DNA of 64,000 bases from DASQFI01 sp035633215 (GCA_035633215.1 DASQFI010000010.1:428847-492846); one strand, 5' to 3'; shown: positions 51,270 to 62,354, counted from the stretch's first letter. Made by a program: numbers and translations. The notes: generated by a model from the sequence alone, not told the origin.

Positions 51270-51959
51270 ATGTCAAAACCAAGCGCGCTGCTGGCCGAGT
51301 TTGTCGGGACGTTCTTTCTCTGCTTCGCGGGCATCGCCGCGATTCTCGGAGGTACGCCGGCGGTGGGCAGCAACATCGGCCTGGTCGGCATCGCGCTCGC
51401 ACATGGGCTGGCGCTGTCGGTCGCAGTCGCGACGTTTGGCGGGGTGTCCGGCGCACACTTCAATCCGGCGGTGACGATCGGCCTGCTCAGCACCGGACGT
51501 ATTGCCGCGACGAGTGCCGCCGGCTACATCGTCTCGCAGCTCGCGGGCGCGACGGCAGCCGCCCTCATCTGTCGCGCGGTGTTTCCCGAAGCGGCGGTCG
51601 CCCAGGCGAACCTTGGGATTCCGCTTCCCGCAAGCTGGGCCACCACCGGCACCGTGCTCCTCGTCGAATTCGTGCTCACGTTTCTCTTGATGACGGCGAT
51701 CTTCGGCGTGGCGATCGACACCCGCGGTCAGGCGGTCAGGATTGGCGGGTTCGCGATCGGCCTGGCCGTGACGTTCGACATTCTGGCCGGCGGCCCGGTC
51801 ACGGGCGCGTCAATGAACCCGGCGCGGTCCTTTGGTCCGGCGCTCGTTCAGGGATTCTGGCAGTGGCACTGGGCCTATTGGGTCGCCCCGATCGCCGGCG
51901 CGGTCGTCGGTGCGATCGTGTACGACCGGATCATCCTTGAACGGCGCCAGTCAATCTGA
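51270..51959 (+). CDS. aquaporin / MIP family channel
   Basis: The 229-residue protein has six helices and the two half-helix signatures HFNPAV and SMNPARS. The spacing is normal for a bacterial aquaporin or glycerol facilitator, and His before Trp-rich QGFWQWHWAYWVAP suggests an AqpZ-like pore. The start is ATG 51270, with no Shine-Dalgarno sequence. ACTATA stands close upstream, so the mRNA may be nearly leaderless. The last residues QSI and the stop lie within the terminal repeat of the AATCTGG array. Confidence 0.93.
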   Translation: MSKPSALLAEFVGTFFLCFAGIAAILGGTPAVGSNIGLVGIALAHGLALSVAVATFGGVSGAHFNPAVTIGLLSTGRIAATSAAGYIVSQLAGATAAALICRAVFPEAAVAQANLGIPLPASWATTGTVLLVEFVLTFLLMTAIFGVAIDTRGQAVRIGGFAIGLAVTFDILAGGPVTGASMNPARSFGPALVQGFWQWHWAYWVAPIAGAVVGAIVYDRIILERRQSI

Positions 51960-52185
51960 AGTCTGAAATCTGGGAATCTGGAATCTTTGATCAGTAATCT
52001 GGGAATCGGGGAATCTGGAATCTATCGGGGAATCTGGAATCTATCCCGGCATCTGGAGTTCATCGGCGATCACGAATCCAAGTACTACCCCCGTGGCCTT
52101 GACCCCCCGATAGATTCTCCGATCCCCCGATCCCCCGATTCCCCGATAAAGATTCCAGATTGCAGATTCCAGATTTCAGATTGAC
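51950..52185. repeat. array of AATCTGGAATCT words with mirrored ends
   Basis: It begins GTCAATCTGAAGTCTG and ends CCAGATTTCAGATTGAC, inverted complements of each other apart from a short extra word. The left half repeats AATCTGGAATCT and TCTATCGGGG; the right half repeats the complement (CCCCGATT, GATTCCAGATT). It supplies the stop codon of the aquaporin gene and ends 12 bases before the next start codon. Confidence 0.8.
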
Positions 52186-52197
52186 TAATATCTAGTC

Positions 52198-53860
<1,663 letters not shown>

Positions 53861-53871
<11 letters not shown>

Positions 53872-54427
53872 GCAGCGCTGCGGCTGGTCGGTCTCGGATC
53901 CGATCTACGTCCGCTATCACGACGACGAGTGGGGCCTGCCCGTGCACGACGACCGGCGGCTCTTCGAGATGCTCATCCTCGAAGGCGCTCAGGCCGGCCT
54001 GAGCTGGATCACGATTCTCCGGAAGCGGCCTGCGTACCGGAAGGCCTTCGACCGATTCGACTTCAAGAAAGTCGCGACGTACGACGCGCGCAAGCGGCGC
54101 GCGCTTCTCGCCGACGCCGGCATCGTGCGCAACCGGCTGAAGATCGACGCCGCCATCGGCAACGCCAAGGCGTTCCTGAAGGTGCGCGAGGAGTTCGGCA
54201 GCTTCGACACCTACGTCTGGGGATTCGTCGGCGGCACGCCGAAGGTCAACCGGCCGCGGACGCTTGCCGACATTCCCCCGCGCACGGCGGAGTCGGACGG
54301 CCTGAGCCGCGACTTGAAGGCGCGCGGCTTCCGGTTCGTCGGATCGACGATCTGCTACGCGTTCATGCAGGCCGTCGGGCTGGTCAACGATCACACCAGC
54401 GCGTGCTATCGCTGTCCACGTTCCTAG
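53861..54427 (+). CDS. tag: DNA-3-methyladenine glycosylase I (Tag)
   Basis: The 188-residue enzyme removes 3-methyladenine from DNA. Family landmarks are RCGWSVSDPIYVRYHDDEWGLP, EGAQAGLSWITILRKR, FVGSTICYAFMQAVGLVNDH and the zinc ligands Cys7, His177 and the two Cys of ACYRC. The start is TTG 53861, overlapping the peptidase stop, with AGGGA upstream. The stop TAG at 54425-54427 comes from a MITE; the partial copy at 63708 reads nine codons further, so the C-terminus was probably shortened by the insertion. Confidence 0.93.
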
Positions 54428-54529
54428 AGCCGTTCTCATTTCCTCCTAGAGCAAAACCAGCAAGTATCGCGAGACACTTGGCCCAATTCCGGCAATCCGG
54501 TCGCTACAGGAAAATGAGAACGGCTCTAG
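54424..54529. repeat. MITE-like element with CTAG termini, copy 2
   Basis: Terminal repeats are CTAGAGCCGTTCTCATTTCC (left) and its complement at 54509-54529, with one extra A on the right as in copy 1. Against 63764-63769, where the homologous locus has no element, about 103 bases are inserted. Both arms changed together relative to copy 1 (AGAGCC/GGCTCT against AGCGCC/GGCGCT), so base-pairing has been kept. Confidence 0.93.
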
Positions 54530-54558
54530 CGTGATCGATGAGCGATCGGCACAGTCCC

Positions 54559-54695
54559 TCACAGGTCCCTCCGTCTGAACAGCACGATTGCGGCGACGAG
54601 GGCAACCGCCATCACTCCTGCGAGTCGTGGGATGTCTGAAGCGTCAAGGCCGGCGCTGACGAATTGCTGCCGACAGTAGTACGCGAACGGCGATG
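54559..54695 (-). pseudogene. C-terminal fragment of an ABC-2 type permease
   Basis: Only the last 45 or so residues remain: PFAYYCRQQFVSAGLDASD, a hydrophobic helix (LAGVMAVALVAAIVLF) and RRRDL. The same segment occurs at 63799-64000 with about 85% identity, where it continues upstream without a break. Homology stops at about 54694, next to the IS91-like element, so the insertion or a linked deletion removed the rest. The helix and basic tail fit the end of ABC-2 permeases. Confidence 0.8.
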
Positions 54696-54905
54696 GCCGA
54701 TGAGCAGGCCCACGGCGCCCCAGCTCACGAACCGCAACCACGCCATGGCTGCGGCGCCGAGCTGTTGAACATTCGCGGTTGGAAGAACTGCAATCTTACC
54801 GTTGCCGGCGCGGTGCGGTTTCTGCCATCCCCTGTCGGTCGCGCCTGATTTGCCGCCCATCTTGGCGCGGTTCCGCATGGCACGGCGCCTGCGCCACGCG
54901 ATGCG

Positions 54906-56435
54906 GTGTCCGCGGCATCCACCGTGTACCAGCCGCGGTCGCTCGACGACGGTGTGCTGTACAGAGTCGTCCGCGATCACTTCGAGACGTTCCGCGCACA
55001 GGCGGCGAGCGTGCGGGACGGCGAAGGCCTCCCTCGCTTTGTCGAGCAGGCCTTTCACGATTTCCTCCGGTGCGGCTGGCTGGCGGGCGGCTTCGCCCGG
55101 TTTCGCTGCGCTGGGTGTGGCCTCGACCGGCTGGTGGCGTTTTCGTGCAAAGGGCGGGCCGTCTGCCCGAGCTGCGGTGGCCGCCGCATGGCCGAGCGCG
55201 CTGCCCACCTGGTGGATCAGGTATTCCCCGACGTGCCGGTTCGCCAATGGGTGCTCAGTCTCCCGTATCGCCTTCGGTACCTCCTGGCGTGGGATCACGA
55301 CTTGTGCCGCGCGGTGGCGGGAGTCCTGGCTCACGCCGTCTTCGGCGTGCTGCGCGAACGGGCGCGCGATGCCGGTCTTGAGGCAGGCCGCGGAGGCGGC
55401 GTCGTGGTGATCCAGCGGTTCGGCGGTGCGCTGAACTTGAACGTGCATTTTCATGCGTTGGTGCTCGACGGTGTGTTTGCGCCGACCGATGGCGGAACGT
55501 TGGCTTTTCACCAGGTGGGGCGACTGACGACGCTGGAGGTGGAGGAAGTCCTCGCCACGGTCGAGCGCCTGATCGCCCGCCGGCTCCGGCGGCGAGGACT
55601 CGCGGCCGATGAGGAGGAGACCGGCGAGACCGACGCGTGGGCCGACGAGGCGCCTGTGCTGGCGGGGCTGGCGGCGGCCTCCGTCCAGGGCATAGTCGGT
55701 CTCGGCCCGCGCCGTGGCGCGCGCCCCGATCGGCTCGGTGCGTCGCGCGAGTCGGCTGAGCCGCCGCCTGGCCCGTGTCACGCGCGTGCAAACAGCTTCA
55801 GCTTGCACGCGGCGCTCGTCGTCCCGGCTGGGCAGCGCGAGCGACTCGAACGTGTGTGCCGGTACATCCTGCGCGCTCCGGTCGCGGTCGAGCGCCTGCA
55901 TCTGACCGACGACGGGCAGGTGCGGCTGTCGCTGCGGCAGCCCTGGCGCGACGGGACGACGGACGTCGTGTTCGACCCCGTGGAATTCCTTGGACGGTTG
56001 GCCGTGCTCGTCCCGCGGCCGCGGATCAATCTGCTCCTGTACTACGGCGTGCTCGGGGCCCGGTCTGCATGGCGTGCGGACGTGGTCACGGCCGATCGAT
56101 CCGGCGGTGCCCGTCTCGGCCCGACGGTGTTGGAGGCCAGTGAAGCTCACGCGCCGGGGGGCGTGGCCGTTGGGGCGGACCGAGCCCGAGGCCAGCAGTG
56201 GGCGGCGCTGATGCAGCGAACATTTGGGTTCGACGTCTTGGCCTGTCCCCGGTGTGGTGGGCGGTTGCGCCTTGTCGCGCTCATCGAGGCGGCGTCGGTC
56301 ATTGGCCGGATCCTGCGACATCTCGGCGTGCCGGCTGAGATTCCGCCGCCGCGTCCGGCCCGCGCCCCACCTTCAGGCGAGTGTGTCGCGGACGTAGGGG
56401 ACTCGAGCGACCTCGTCTTCACACCGTGTTCATGA
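54906..56435 (+). CDS. IS91-family transposase (HUH rolling-circle type)
   Basis: The 509-residue enzyme has an N-terminal zinc ribbon (Cys68, Cys71, Cys81, Cys87, Cys90; FRCAGCG, AVCPSCGGRR), the HUH metal motif LNVHFHALVLDG (His181, His183), candidate catalytic tyrosines at CRYILRAP (Tyr320) and LLYYGVLG (379-380), and a C-terminal CPRCGGRLRLVALI. It nicks at oriIS and moves DNA by a single-strand rolling-circle route. GTG 54906 or GTG 54924 may be the start. The reading frame is intact. Confidence 0.93.
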   Translation: MSAASTVYQPRSLDDGVLYRVVRDHFETFRAQAASVRDGEGLPRFVEQAFHDFLRCGWLAGGFARFRCAGCGLDRLVAFSCKGRAVCPSCGGRRMAERAAHLVDQVFPDVPVRQWVLSLPYRLRYLLAWDHDLCRAVAGVLAHAVFGVLRERARDAGLEAGRGGGVVVIQRFGGALNLNVHFHALVLDGVFAPTDGGTLAFHQVGRLTTLEVEEVLATVERLIARRLRRRGLAADEEETGETDAWADEAPVLAGLAAASVQGIVGLGPRRGARPDRLGASRESAEPPPGPCHARANSFSLHAALVVPAGQRERLERVCRYILRAPVAVERLHLTDDGQVRLSLRQPWRDGTTDVVFDPVEFLGRLAVLVPRPRINLLLYYGVLGARSAWRADVVTADRSGGARLGPTVLEASEAHAPGGVAVGADRARGQQWAALMQRTFGFDVLACPRCGGRLRLVALIEAASVIGRILRHLGVPAEIPPPRPARAPPSGECVADVGDSSDLVFTPCS

Positions 56436-56575
56436 CCGCGGGAAGTCCGCCAGCCCGCCGGAGGTGTGCGCGTTCCGCGATCGGCCGCCCGTCGTGTCAT
56501 GCAAGTAGACCATCGGTGTTCTCCACGCAGTCAACTCACCGGCTTGATCGGCCCCGGGCAACAAGGCTAATGTGC

Positions 56576-56656
56576 GCTGTGTCAGGGAGGGCGGCGCCGG
56601 GTCTGAGAACGGCACTTATGTCGCGTCGCGGACATCGCTAATGCTTCTTATCGTTA
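56576..56656 (+). repeat. 81-bp IS91-like end, copy A
   Basis: It begins GCTGTGTCAGGGAGGGCGG and ends GCTTCTTATCGTTA, about 140 bases after the transposase stop, the expected place of oriIS. Copies B (61955-62035) and C (63625-63705) are the same but for one base in C. A and B can encode a 23-codon peptide, which I take as chance. Confidence 0.85.
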
Positions 56657-56855
56657 TTGCGCCCCCTACCGGTGTGAACGGCCAGCCTTCGCGCCACCGA
56701 GGCGCTCAGGCGCTTCGGCGAACCTCGCCGTCGCTTCGCTGAGGAGCTGACATCGCTCGTCCAGGCGGCTTCGGGTCCTTACAATTGGCAAACTCGAGAC
56801 GATGCCGCAGCAGAGGCACGTTGTCGCCGCAGCTGCGACAAGAACGCTGGAATAG
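56657..56855. other. gene-free spacer
   Basis: About 200 bases right of the IS end show no protein-like frame and no match to the interrupted permease. GCGCCACCGAGGCGC and similar short palindromes are present. Its origin is unclear. Confidence 0.5.
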
Positions 56856-56887
56856 AAAAGCGGCGGGACGTGTGACGGTCCCGCCGC
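56856..56887 (-). terminator. rho-independent terminator
   Basis: On the minus strand GCGGCGGGAC, an 8-base loop and GTCCCGCCGC form a perfect 10-bp stem followed by TTTT. It lies 68 bases after the stop of the secreted GYWK-domain protein and would end its transcript. Confidence 0.85.
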
Positions 56888-56954
56888 TCCTCCGGTACCA
56901 CGCGTTCTACGTCAGGGGCCTCTGTCGACTCAAGGCCCCACCGCCACCCGCCGC

Positions 56955-57812
56955 TTAGTTCAATGGGCAGCCGAGTTCATTCGCCGCGGCGAGCAAGTCC
57001 TTGCGCTCCTCGATCGTCCTCCCCGCATACACTCCCGTCCCGCGCACGATCGCGAGAACTTCCGCTGTCGTGTATCTGTAGTCGACGTCAGCGCTTGCCG
57101 CGTTGAGCAACGCCGCGACGGCATGCCGTGCGAGCGCGTTGACCCCACCGCCACCACGATTCAGTGCCTGCAGCAGCGTGATATTCGGCGTGAAGAAATT
57201 GACGCCGAAGGTCGTGTCGAAATCCGCGCCGGTTGACAACCCGGTCCAGTTATCGAAGTGCTGGTCCTGTTTCCAGTAACCAGGCGTACACCCTTCGTCC
57301 CCCGGTGGCGGCGGGGGCGGAGGCACGTTGTTCGTGAAGGTGATCGTGTATCCATGGAAACTGTTCAGGAACAACGTCTGTCCGTTCGTGAACGTGAATG
57401 ACGAAATCGTGCCGGCGGGGGCGTCGATCCGCTGTGCTGAAATGCTCTGCAGCCCCGCTGAGGTTTCCCTGACGGTGATGTTCCCTCCCACGCCCGTTGC
57501 GGTGTCGAAGTCTTCGGCGACGATACGACATTGTCCGGCGGCGACGGTAATGGGCGACAACACCGTCGGGCTTCCACCGCTGGCGGGGGCTGCCGACACG
57601 CTGAACGTCCCGCTGACGTTGCCGACCTTGCAGACCTTCAATCGACTGAAGGCCGGCGTCGAGGTCGTGGTGTCGCCCACGGCATTCGTCGTGCCGGATG
57701 ATACTGATTGGGGAGAGACTGGGTTGGACGGCGACGACTGACTGCACTGAGACAACAGCATGGCGCTGCCGACGATCAGCGCTGCGGAAAGTGCCCGATT
57801 GACAATTTGCAT
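56955..57812 (-). CDS. secreted surface protein with GCTPGYWK domain
   Basis: The 285-residue protein starts at ATG 57812; GGAGGAG lies upstream and decides against a longer frame. A signal peptide (ALSAALIVGSAMLLSQC) may be processed as a lipoprotein, though Gln before Cys is not ideal. Residues 45-170 are Ser/Thr-rich beta sequence (VCKVGNVSGTFSVSA). A proline run (seven Pro) leads into EGCTPGYWKQDQHFDNWTG, a domain seen in cell-surface proteins, with RHAVAALLNAAS following. The function is unknown; the layout suggests exposure at the envelope. It is a complete gene amid debris. Confidence 0.75.
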   Translation of the reverse strand: MQIVNRALSAALIVGSAMLLSQCSQSSPSNPVSPQSVSSGTTNAVGDTTTSTPAFSRLKVCKVGNVSGTFSVSAAPASGGSPTVLSPITVAAGQCRIVAEDFDTATGVGGNITVRETSAGLQSISAQRIDAPAGTISSFTFTNGQTLFLNSFHGYTITFTNNVPPPPPPPGDEGCTPGYWKQDQHFDNWTGLSTGADFDTTFGVNFFTPNITLLQALNRGGGGVNALARHAVAALLNAASADVDYRYTTAEVLAIVRGTGVYAGRTIEERKDLLAAANELGCPLN

Positions 57813-58085
57813 GCAACTCCTCCAGGACCGTGAGAGTACGTGCGAGTAAACGAAAATTGATCTAGACCGGCCGCTCGTAGAAGAGCAAGAACCTCTCCGT
57901 GCCGCCGCGTGCGCTCCATATGTGTCGTCTCGCACGACTCCGATGGGACGTCAACGCATGCTGCGACAAAAGTAGGCTCCAAGGATGACTTCAGTTTTGC
58001 GAAGATCTTGGGCTCCGAATCGCGTGGGGAGCGATGCCTGGACCATCCACTCCGTCGTAAGACCAGCGCGGCGGCGAGCGTGATC

Positions 58086-59159
58086 ATGGCGCCGGACTCC
58101 CTGCGCTTCCCGGTCGTGGTACACGACGGCGGGGTGATTGACGGATACGTCTGGTGCCGTGGACATCTGCCCACACCCGCAGGGCTCTTTGCGATCGTCC
58201 GGACCTCAAGCAGGAGAACCGCCGACGCCCGCGAAAGGTTTTGCAAAGGCTTTGCGGACTGGACCGGCTGCGCGATATCGGGAGCGGTCTTTTCGGGTCA
58301 TGCATTGATCTCGTTGAGGCTCGTCGGACGCCCAGTGGTCGGGTTGAACCGGATACCTCTCTCAAAGTTTCTCAGCGACGTGACGCTGTTCACCGACGCG
58401 AATTCGCTGTTCGATCCGCACGCCCTCAAGCGGCTCGTCGGCCACTTGGGAGATCCTGGCGTGGGGTTTGTCGTCGGCCATCAGGTCTACGAGCCGGGCG
58501 GACCCTCGGCGGCAAGACTGGAGGGTCAGTATGGTGATTTCGAAGCGACCGTGAAAGGCCACGAGAGCCGGATCGGTTCCGTTGTCGGCGGCGACGGCGC
58601 CATCATGATCGTGCGCCGGTCCGACTGGATGCCGATCGCCGACGACGAAGCCCCCGATTTCGCGTTGCCGCTCCGGCTTGTCGCGGCCGGCAAGCGCGGC
58701 GTGTTCGAGCCTGCGGCCCGGTGCGTCGAGCCGGCCGTCGCGACGTACGCCGAGCAGTTCGAGCGGAAGGTCCGGATCGTCAACCGAGCGCTGCGTGCGG
58801 TTCTGCGGACACCCGCGGTGCTCCGTCCGGATCAGTCAGGATGGTTCGCACTCCAAGTCTGGTTGCACAAGGTGCTGCGTTGGCTGGTGCCGTTCTTCCT
58901 GTTGGGCATGCTCGTGTTCGCGGTCTTGTCCGCGGTGGCAGGCGCCCGCTGGTACGCTGGAATGTTCGTGGCGCAGATTCTCGGCTATGCGCTCGCGTTC
59001 CTTGCCCTGCTGCCACCGTTTCGCCGCGTTTGGGTCGTGCAGGCGGCGTGGTACTTCTGTGTCGTGAATGCCGCCGCCGCATGGGGCGTACTCGGCGTCT
59101 GCCTTGGGCGGCGCTATCTCTCCTGGCAGTCGCTCCGGACCGATCAGTCAGGCAAATAG
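58086..59159 (+). pseudogene. 5'-truncated family-2 glycosyltransferase
   Basis: The frame from ATG 58086 to 59159 shows GT2 synthase features only from about 58340 on: VTLFTDANSLFDPHALKRLV (DxD region), GGDGAIMIVRR, DFALPLRLVAAGKRGVFEP, ERKVRIVNRALRAVL and three C-terminal helices. The nucleotide-binding N-terminus of the family is absent and the preceding residues match nothing I know. The frame is open, so a fragment could be made, but it should lack activity. Confidence 0.7.
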
Positions 59160-59174
59160 GCCGAGGCACAGCCC

Positions 59175-59282
59175 ATGCGTCCGCGTGCCATCGACCTCGT
59201 GATCCCGCGCGACCACCGGATCGCGGCGGCGCTCGGCGCTGACCCATGTGACGCGTCGACCAAGACGCGGAAGCACGCGTGA
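59175..59282 (+). CDS. 35-codon frame coupled to the next gene (doubtful)
   Basis: ATG 59175 opens RPRAIDLVIPRDHRIAAALG and stops at TGA 59280-59282, overlapping the GTG of the glycosyltransferase. It may be a leader or the remnant of another envelope gene. There is no homology I can name and it could be chance. Confidence 0.2.
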   Translation: MRPRAIDLVIPRDHRIAAALGADPCDASTKTRKHA

Positions 59283-60538
59283 GCCGGCAGGGCGGCGGAC
59301 GACTGCGCGTCGTTGTCTTCACGGCGGAAGTGCCGTGGGGCATGAGCGAGAGCTTCGTCCTGAGCGAGCTGGTGGAGCTCGAGCGCCGCGTCGAGGCGCT
59401 GCTCGTCATCCCGGTGCGGCCCGCGACGCCTCTCTTTCACGGTGCCGAAGCGCGATCAGTTGCGGAATTCGCGTTATGCGTCCCGTTGCTCAGTGTTCGG
59501 GTGATCGTCGGGGCCATCGGCGTGACCCTCGGATCGCCGGCCCGAGTCGCTCGCGTCACCCTCGAGCTGGTACGAGCCAGCCGGAGCTGGTGGATTCTGC
59601 TGAAGAACGTCGCGGTGCTCCCGAAAGCGCTGTACGCGACGCGGCTCGTGCGCGCGTTCGGCGCCGGGCACATCCACGCGCACTGGGCATCCGTCCCGGC
59701 CTCGATGGCCTTCATCGTGTCGAGGTTGACCGGCATCCCGTGGAGCGTCACCGCCCATCGGTTCGATATCGCCGAGGACAATCTGCTGCGCGTGAAGATC
59801 CAATCGGCGCGCTTCGCGCGCGTGATTTCCTCTCGGGGACGTCGCGAGGTCCTGCGGATCATCGGCGAGCCGGACCAGCCGAATCTGGTCGAGCTCCACG
59901 TGGGAACGCACATCCCACCGATCCCACTCGATGTCCATCCCTCCGACGGCCGGCCGCCGGTCGTTGTGTGCGTGGCGAACCTGGTCGCGATCAAGGGCCA
60001 TCGCTACCTCGTTGACGCGTGTCGCATTCTGCGAGAGCGTGGGGTGTCGTTCAGCTGTCAGATCATCGGCGCCGGTCCACTCCGATCGGCGATTGAACGT
60101 CAGGTGCGCGACCTCGGGCTCGACGCGTGCGTTCGGGTGCGCGGGCCTGTCCTGCACGACGAGGTGATGGCGATGCTTCGCGAGGGAGAATGCGACGTCG
60201 CGGTCCTGCCGAGTATTCGGATGGCCAACGGAGCAGAGGAAGGGATCCCCGTCGCGCTGATGGAGGCGCTGGCACACCGCGTCCCGGCCGTCGCGACCGA
60301 GACCGGAGGCATTCCCGAGCTGCTTGGTGACGGCGCCGGCGTCCTCGTGAAACCCGCCTCGTCGATCGACCTCGCCAACGCCCTCGAGCGCCTGCTGGCG
60401 GACCCGGTCGGGCGTGCCGCGCTGGCCGGCACGGGACGCCGCCGTATCGAGCGCGACTTCAACGGCGCCATGATCGCCGATCGGCTCGTCGCGTTGATGG
60501 AGCCTGACGCCGCCGTGCGAAGCTGGACTCAGGGCTGA
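59279..60538 (+). CDS. family-4 glycosyltransferase
   Basis: The 419-residue GT-B enzyme starts at GTG 59279. The N-terminal acceptor domain has TAEVPWGMSESFVLSEL and HIHAHWASVPASMAFI. The C-terminal donor domain has VANLVAIKGHRYLVDAC, IIGAGPLRSAIE, and EEGIPVALMEALAHRVPAVATETGGIPELL, the EX7E-type sugar-nucleotide site. It acts in the cytoplasm on a lipid-linked or polysaccharide acceptor. It is the only intact sugar-transfer gene in this decayed stretch. Confidence 0.92.
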   Translation: MSRQGGGRLRVVVFTAEVPWGMSESFVLSELVELERRVEALLVIPVRPATPLFHGAEARSVAEFALCVPLLSVRVIVGAIGVTLGSPARVARVTLELVRASRSWWILLKNVAVLPKALYATRLVRAFGAGHIHAHWASVPASMAFIVSRLTGIPWSVTAHRFDIAEDNLLRVKIQSARFARVISSRGRREVLRIIGEPDQPNLVELHVGTHIPPIPLDVHPSDGRPPVVVCVANLVAIKGHRYLVDACRILRERGVSFSCQIIGAGPLRSAIERQVRDLGLDACVRVRGPVLHDEVMAMLREGECDVAVLPSIRMANGAEEGIPVALMEALAHRVPAVATETGGIPELLGDGAGVLVKPASSIDLANALERLLADPVGRAALAGTGRRRIERDFNGAMIADRLVALMEPDAAVRSWTQG

Positions 60539-60806
60539 GCTACCGTCGAACCCGAGCGCGTCGCGGATGAAGTTCGTCGCGAGAGGAACTGGTCCCTGAA
60601 CCGCAACGCTCCTGAGGCGGCGACGACGACGAAGAGCGGGGCCAACGCGTCGCGGGAGCGCGGCGATCCGTAAAAGAGGGCCACCATGGTGGTGGTGGCC
60701 ATCACTGGCGCCAGCAGCACTATCCACACCAAGCTGTCATCCCCTTTCCGAGCCCACGGTAGCCCAGCGTTAGCCAGAAAGTCATTCTCAAATCCGGACT
60801 CAGACC
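60529..60806 (-). pseudogene. C-terminal fragment of a membrane glycosyltransferase
   Basis: About 85 residues remain, with WARKGDDSLVWIVLLAPVMA and FYGSPRSRDALAPLFVVVAA, which look like the last two helices of a PMT/ArnT-type enzyme. Its 5' side is cut by a perfect inverted repeat (60807-60877) and nothing homologous follows. The end overlaps the glycosyltransferase gene tail to tail by 10 bases. Confidence 0.55.
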
Positions 60807-60877
60807 ACCAGTGAAGCTGCGCCTCAAACCGTCGAGTGAAGAGCGCGGATGGTGATTTGAGGCGCAGCTTCACTGGT
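60807..60877. repeat. 22-bp perfect inverted repeat with 27-base loop
   Basis: The arms ACCAGTGAAGCTGCGCCTCA and so on (60807-60828) and 60856-60877 are exact complements. It stands at the junction between two broken genes. No other copy is in the window. Confidence 0.85.
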
Positions 60878-60954
60878 AATTAAGGGCGTTGGCGCCGACG
60901 TCGGAGACATCGGCGCACTCCGTGTGGAGTAGCATCGGGCGCCTCGATGATTCG

Positions 60955-61500
60955 TCAGTTGCCGAACAGAACTCGGACGAAGAACTGGAACGCGTTCAGC
61001 TTTGACCGAATTGAAGATTGCATCCGGCTCGTCGGACAAATTGTCCAGGTTGGTCAGGCCGAATTTGTAGAGGGCGCCGACAAAGAGCCGTTCCGTCGCC
61101 TTGAATTCGGCGCCAAAACCGAGACTCATGTTGTTGGTCTTGAAGTCCAGGCCGACGTCGTCAGGGATGTCTCGATCGTGCAGTCGTCGTCGATGCACTC
61201 TTGCGAGCTCGAGCGAGTCGCTGATATTGAAGCCGAAGAACAGCCCCGCGAGGATGTTCGCACGCGCCGACGCGCCCACCGGCAGCACGGCCATCGCGCC
61301 GATCTCCAACTGCGTCATGTTGAGGAACACCGTCTGGTCGATGGTCACGAGTGGCACCCCCGCCGGCGTGGCGGCCGTCGTCGGAATGCTCATTCCCGTC
61401 TGGAGCGACCCGCCGAATTCGATGCCCGTCTGCAGGACCGTGCCCTGGACGCGGATGCCGAACTTGGGCGACATGTTGATGTCGCGAATAGGCGATATTA
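60955..61500 (-). pseudogene. frameshifted outer membrane beta-barrel protein
   Basis: Barrel-like strands are clear in SPKFGIRVQGTVLQTGIEFGG, MTQLEIGAMAVLPVG, KTNNMSLGFGAEFKATERL and LFVGALYKFGLTNLDN. Near 61000 one extra base shifts the expected end (NAFQFFVRVLFGN and stop at 60957-60955) out of frame. Another shift probably lies near 61180, where an ECIDDDCTIE segment reads in a different frame. The 5' part with the signal peptide is missing. Confidence 0.65.
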
Positions 61501-61667
61501 GGGCCCAATCGCGGCGCGCGACCGCCGCCGACGTCGTCGGCGCCGGCCGCGAACTCCTCACCCAGCCGGGGCCGGAAGGCTGGGCCGCTTGCTCGGCCTC
61601 GTCCTTCCCACCCCGCCACCTCCCAGACGGCACAGACACAGCGCGGTAACACCTGATCGTTCCCGTG

Positions 61668-61951
61668 CCCCCGGCACGCCGAGATTGATGACCGTGAATC
61701 CAGGCAGGCAACGCTCCAGCACGGCAGTGAAGATGCCATCGTCCGGAATCGCCGGCAGTGCCGGATCGCATCGCCCGGCGAAGGTGTAGGAATCGCCGAC
61801 GACGACGATGTGACCTTCGTTTGGAGCCATCTCGAATGAATACTCGCGCCCGCCGCGCAGCCCGGGGGAGTTGAGTTTGAAGCTGTCACGCTCCGCAAAC
61901 GGCTTCGAACGCCATCCGAGGGTTGGGCTGAATATCATCAGTGGATTGATG
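61668..61951 (-). pseudogene. fragment of an SGNH/GDSL-type hydrolase
   Basis: About 90 residues are left: LMIFSPTLGWRSKP, GLRGGREYS, the nucleophile block IVVVGDSYTFAGR and FTVINLGVPG. It is cut 5' by IS end B and 3' after LGVPG. Full-length relatives often modify exopolysaccharides with acyl groups, which fits the glycan genes nearby. Confidence 0.7.
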
Positions 61952-61954
61952 TCC

Positions 61955-62035
61955 GCTGTGTCAGGGAGGGCGGCGCCGGGTCTGAGAACGGCACTTATGT
62001 CGCGTCGCGGACATCGCTAATGCTTCTTATCGTTA
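61955..62035 (+). repeat. 81-bp IS91-like end, copy B (solo)
   Basis: It is identical to copy A over its full length. It has no transposase of its own and lies exactly between the SGNH fragment and a lexA fragment, so it marks a recombination joint. Confidence 0.85.
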
Positions 62036-62117
62036 GGCTCGGCGCGTAGCCGTACTGTTGGATGAACTCCTGGAGGTAGTCGAGGATCTCGCGCTGGCGT
62101 TTCGTTAGTGGCTGCAC
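62036..62117 (-). pseudogene. lexA: N-terminal fragment of LexA
   Basis: From GTG 62117 the first 27 residues read QPLTKRQREILDYLQEFIQQ and then YGYAPS, the typical start of the LexA DNA-binding domain. The coding sequence ends at IS end B. TATAGT lies about 15 bases upstream of GTG. No recognition helix and no peptidase domain remain. Confidence 0.75.
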
Positions 62118-62304
62118 GGCCGCGTGCGGACTATACGCAAAGAAAAGGCGAAGATCAACTTCGAAGGGAATTGGGTGCTTTGCAAACCCACCATACGGGT
62201 AGGGGTGACACGATGCAAAGTGGGACACCCTTCCCGTCGCGTCGTGGTACTCTTGCGACTAGCCCCCACGACGCCGGATATCTGTCCCGATCTTGTTGCC
62301 CTAG

Positions 62305-62342
62305 AAAATCACGGCCATCGCGCTCAGGACGCGATAGCCGTG
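62305..62342 (-). terminator. rho-independent terminator
   Basis: On the minus strand CACGGCTATCGCG, a 7-base loop and CGCGATGGCCGTG form a 13-bp stem with one wobble pair, followed by ATTTTC. It begins 12 bases after the methyltransferase stop. Confidence 0.75.
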
Positions 62343-62354
62343 CCTTGCCAACTG

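Larger units (their letters stand above)
54695..56656 (+). mobile_element. IS91-family insertion sequence
   Basis: The left limit is set where homology to the second permease copy ends (about 54694). The right limit is the end of the 81-bp sequence that recurs alone at 61955 and 63625. It contains one transposase gene. As usual for this family there are no terminal inverted repeats and no obvious target duplication. The sequence to the right (56657 on) does not continue the broken permease, so the insertion was followed by a rearrangement. Confidence 0.75.

Noticed and set aside
56570..56641. Short peptide gene within the 81-bp IS end
   Set aside because: Copy C lacks the start codon and there is no ribosome binding site; DNA-level conservation explains the shared frame.
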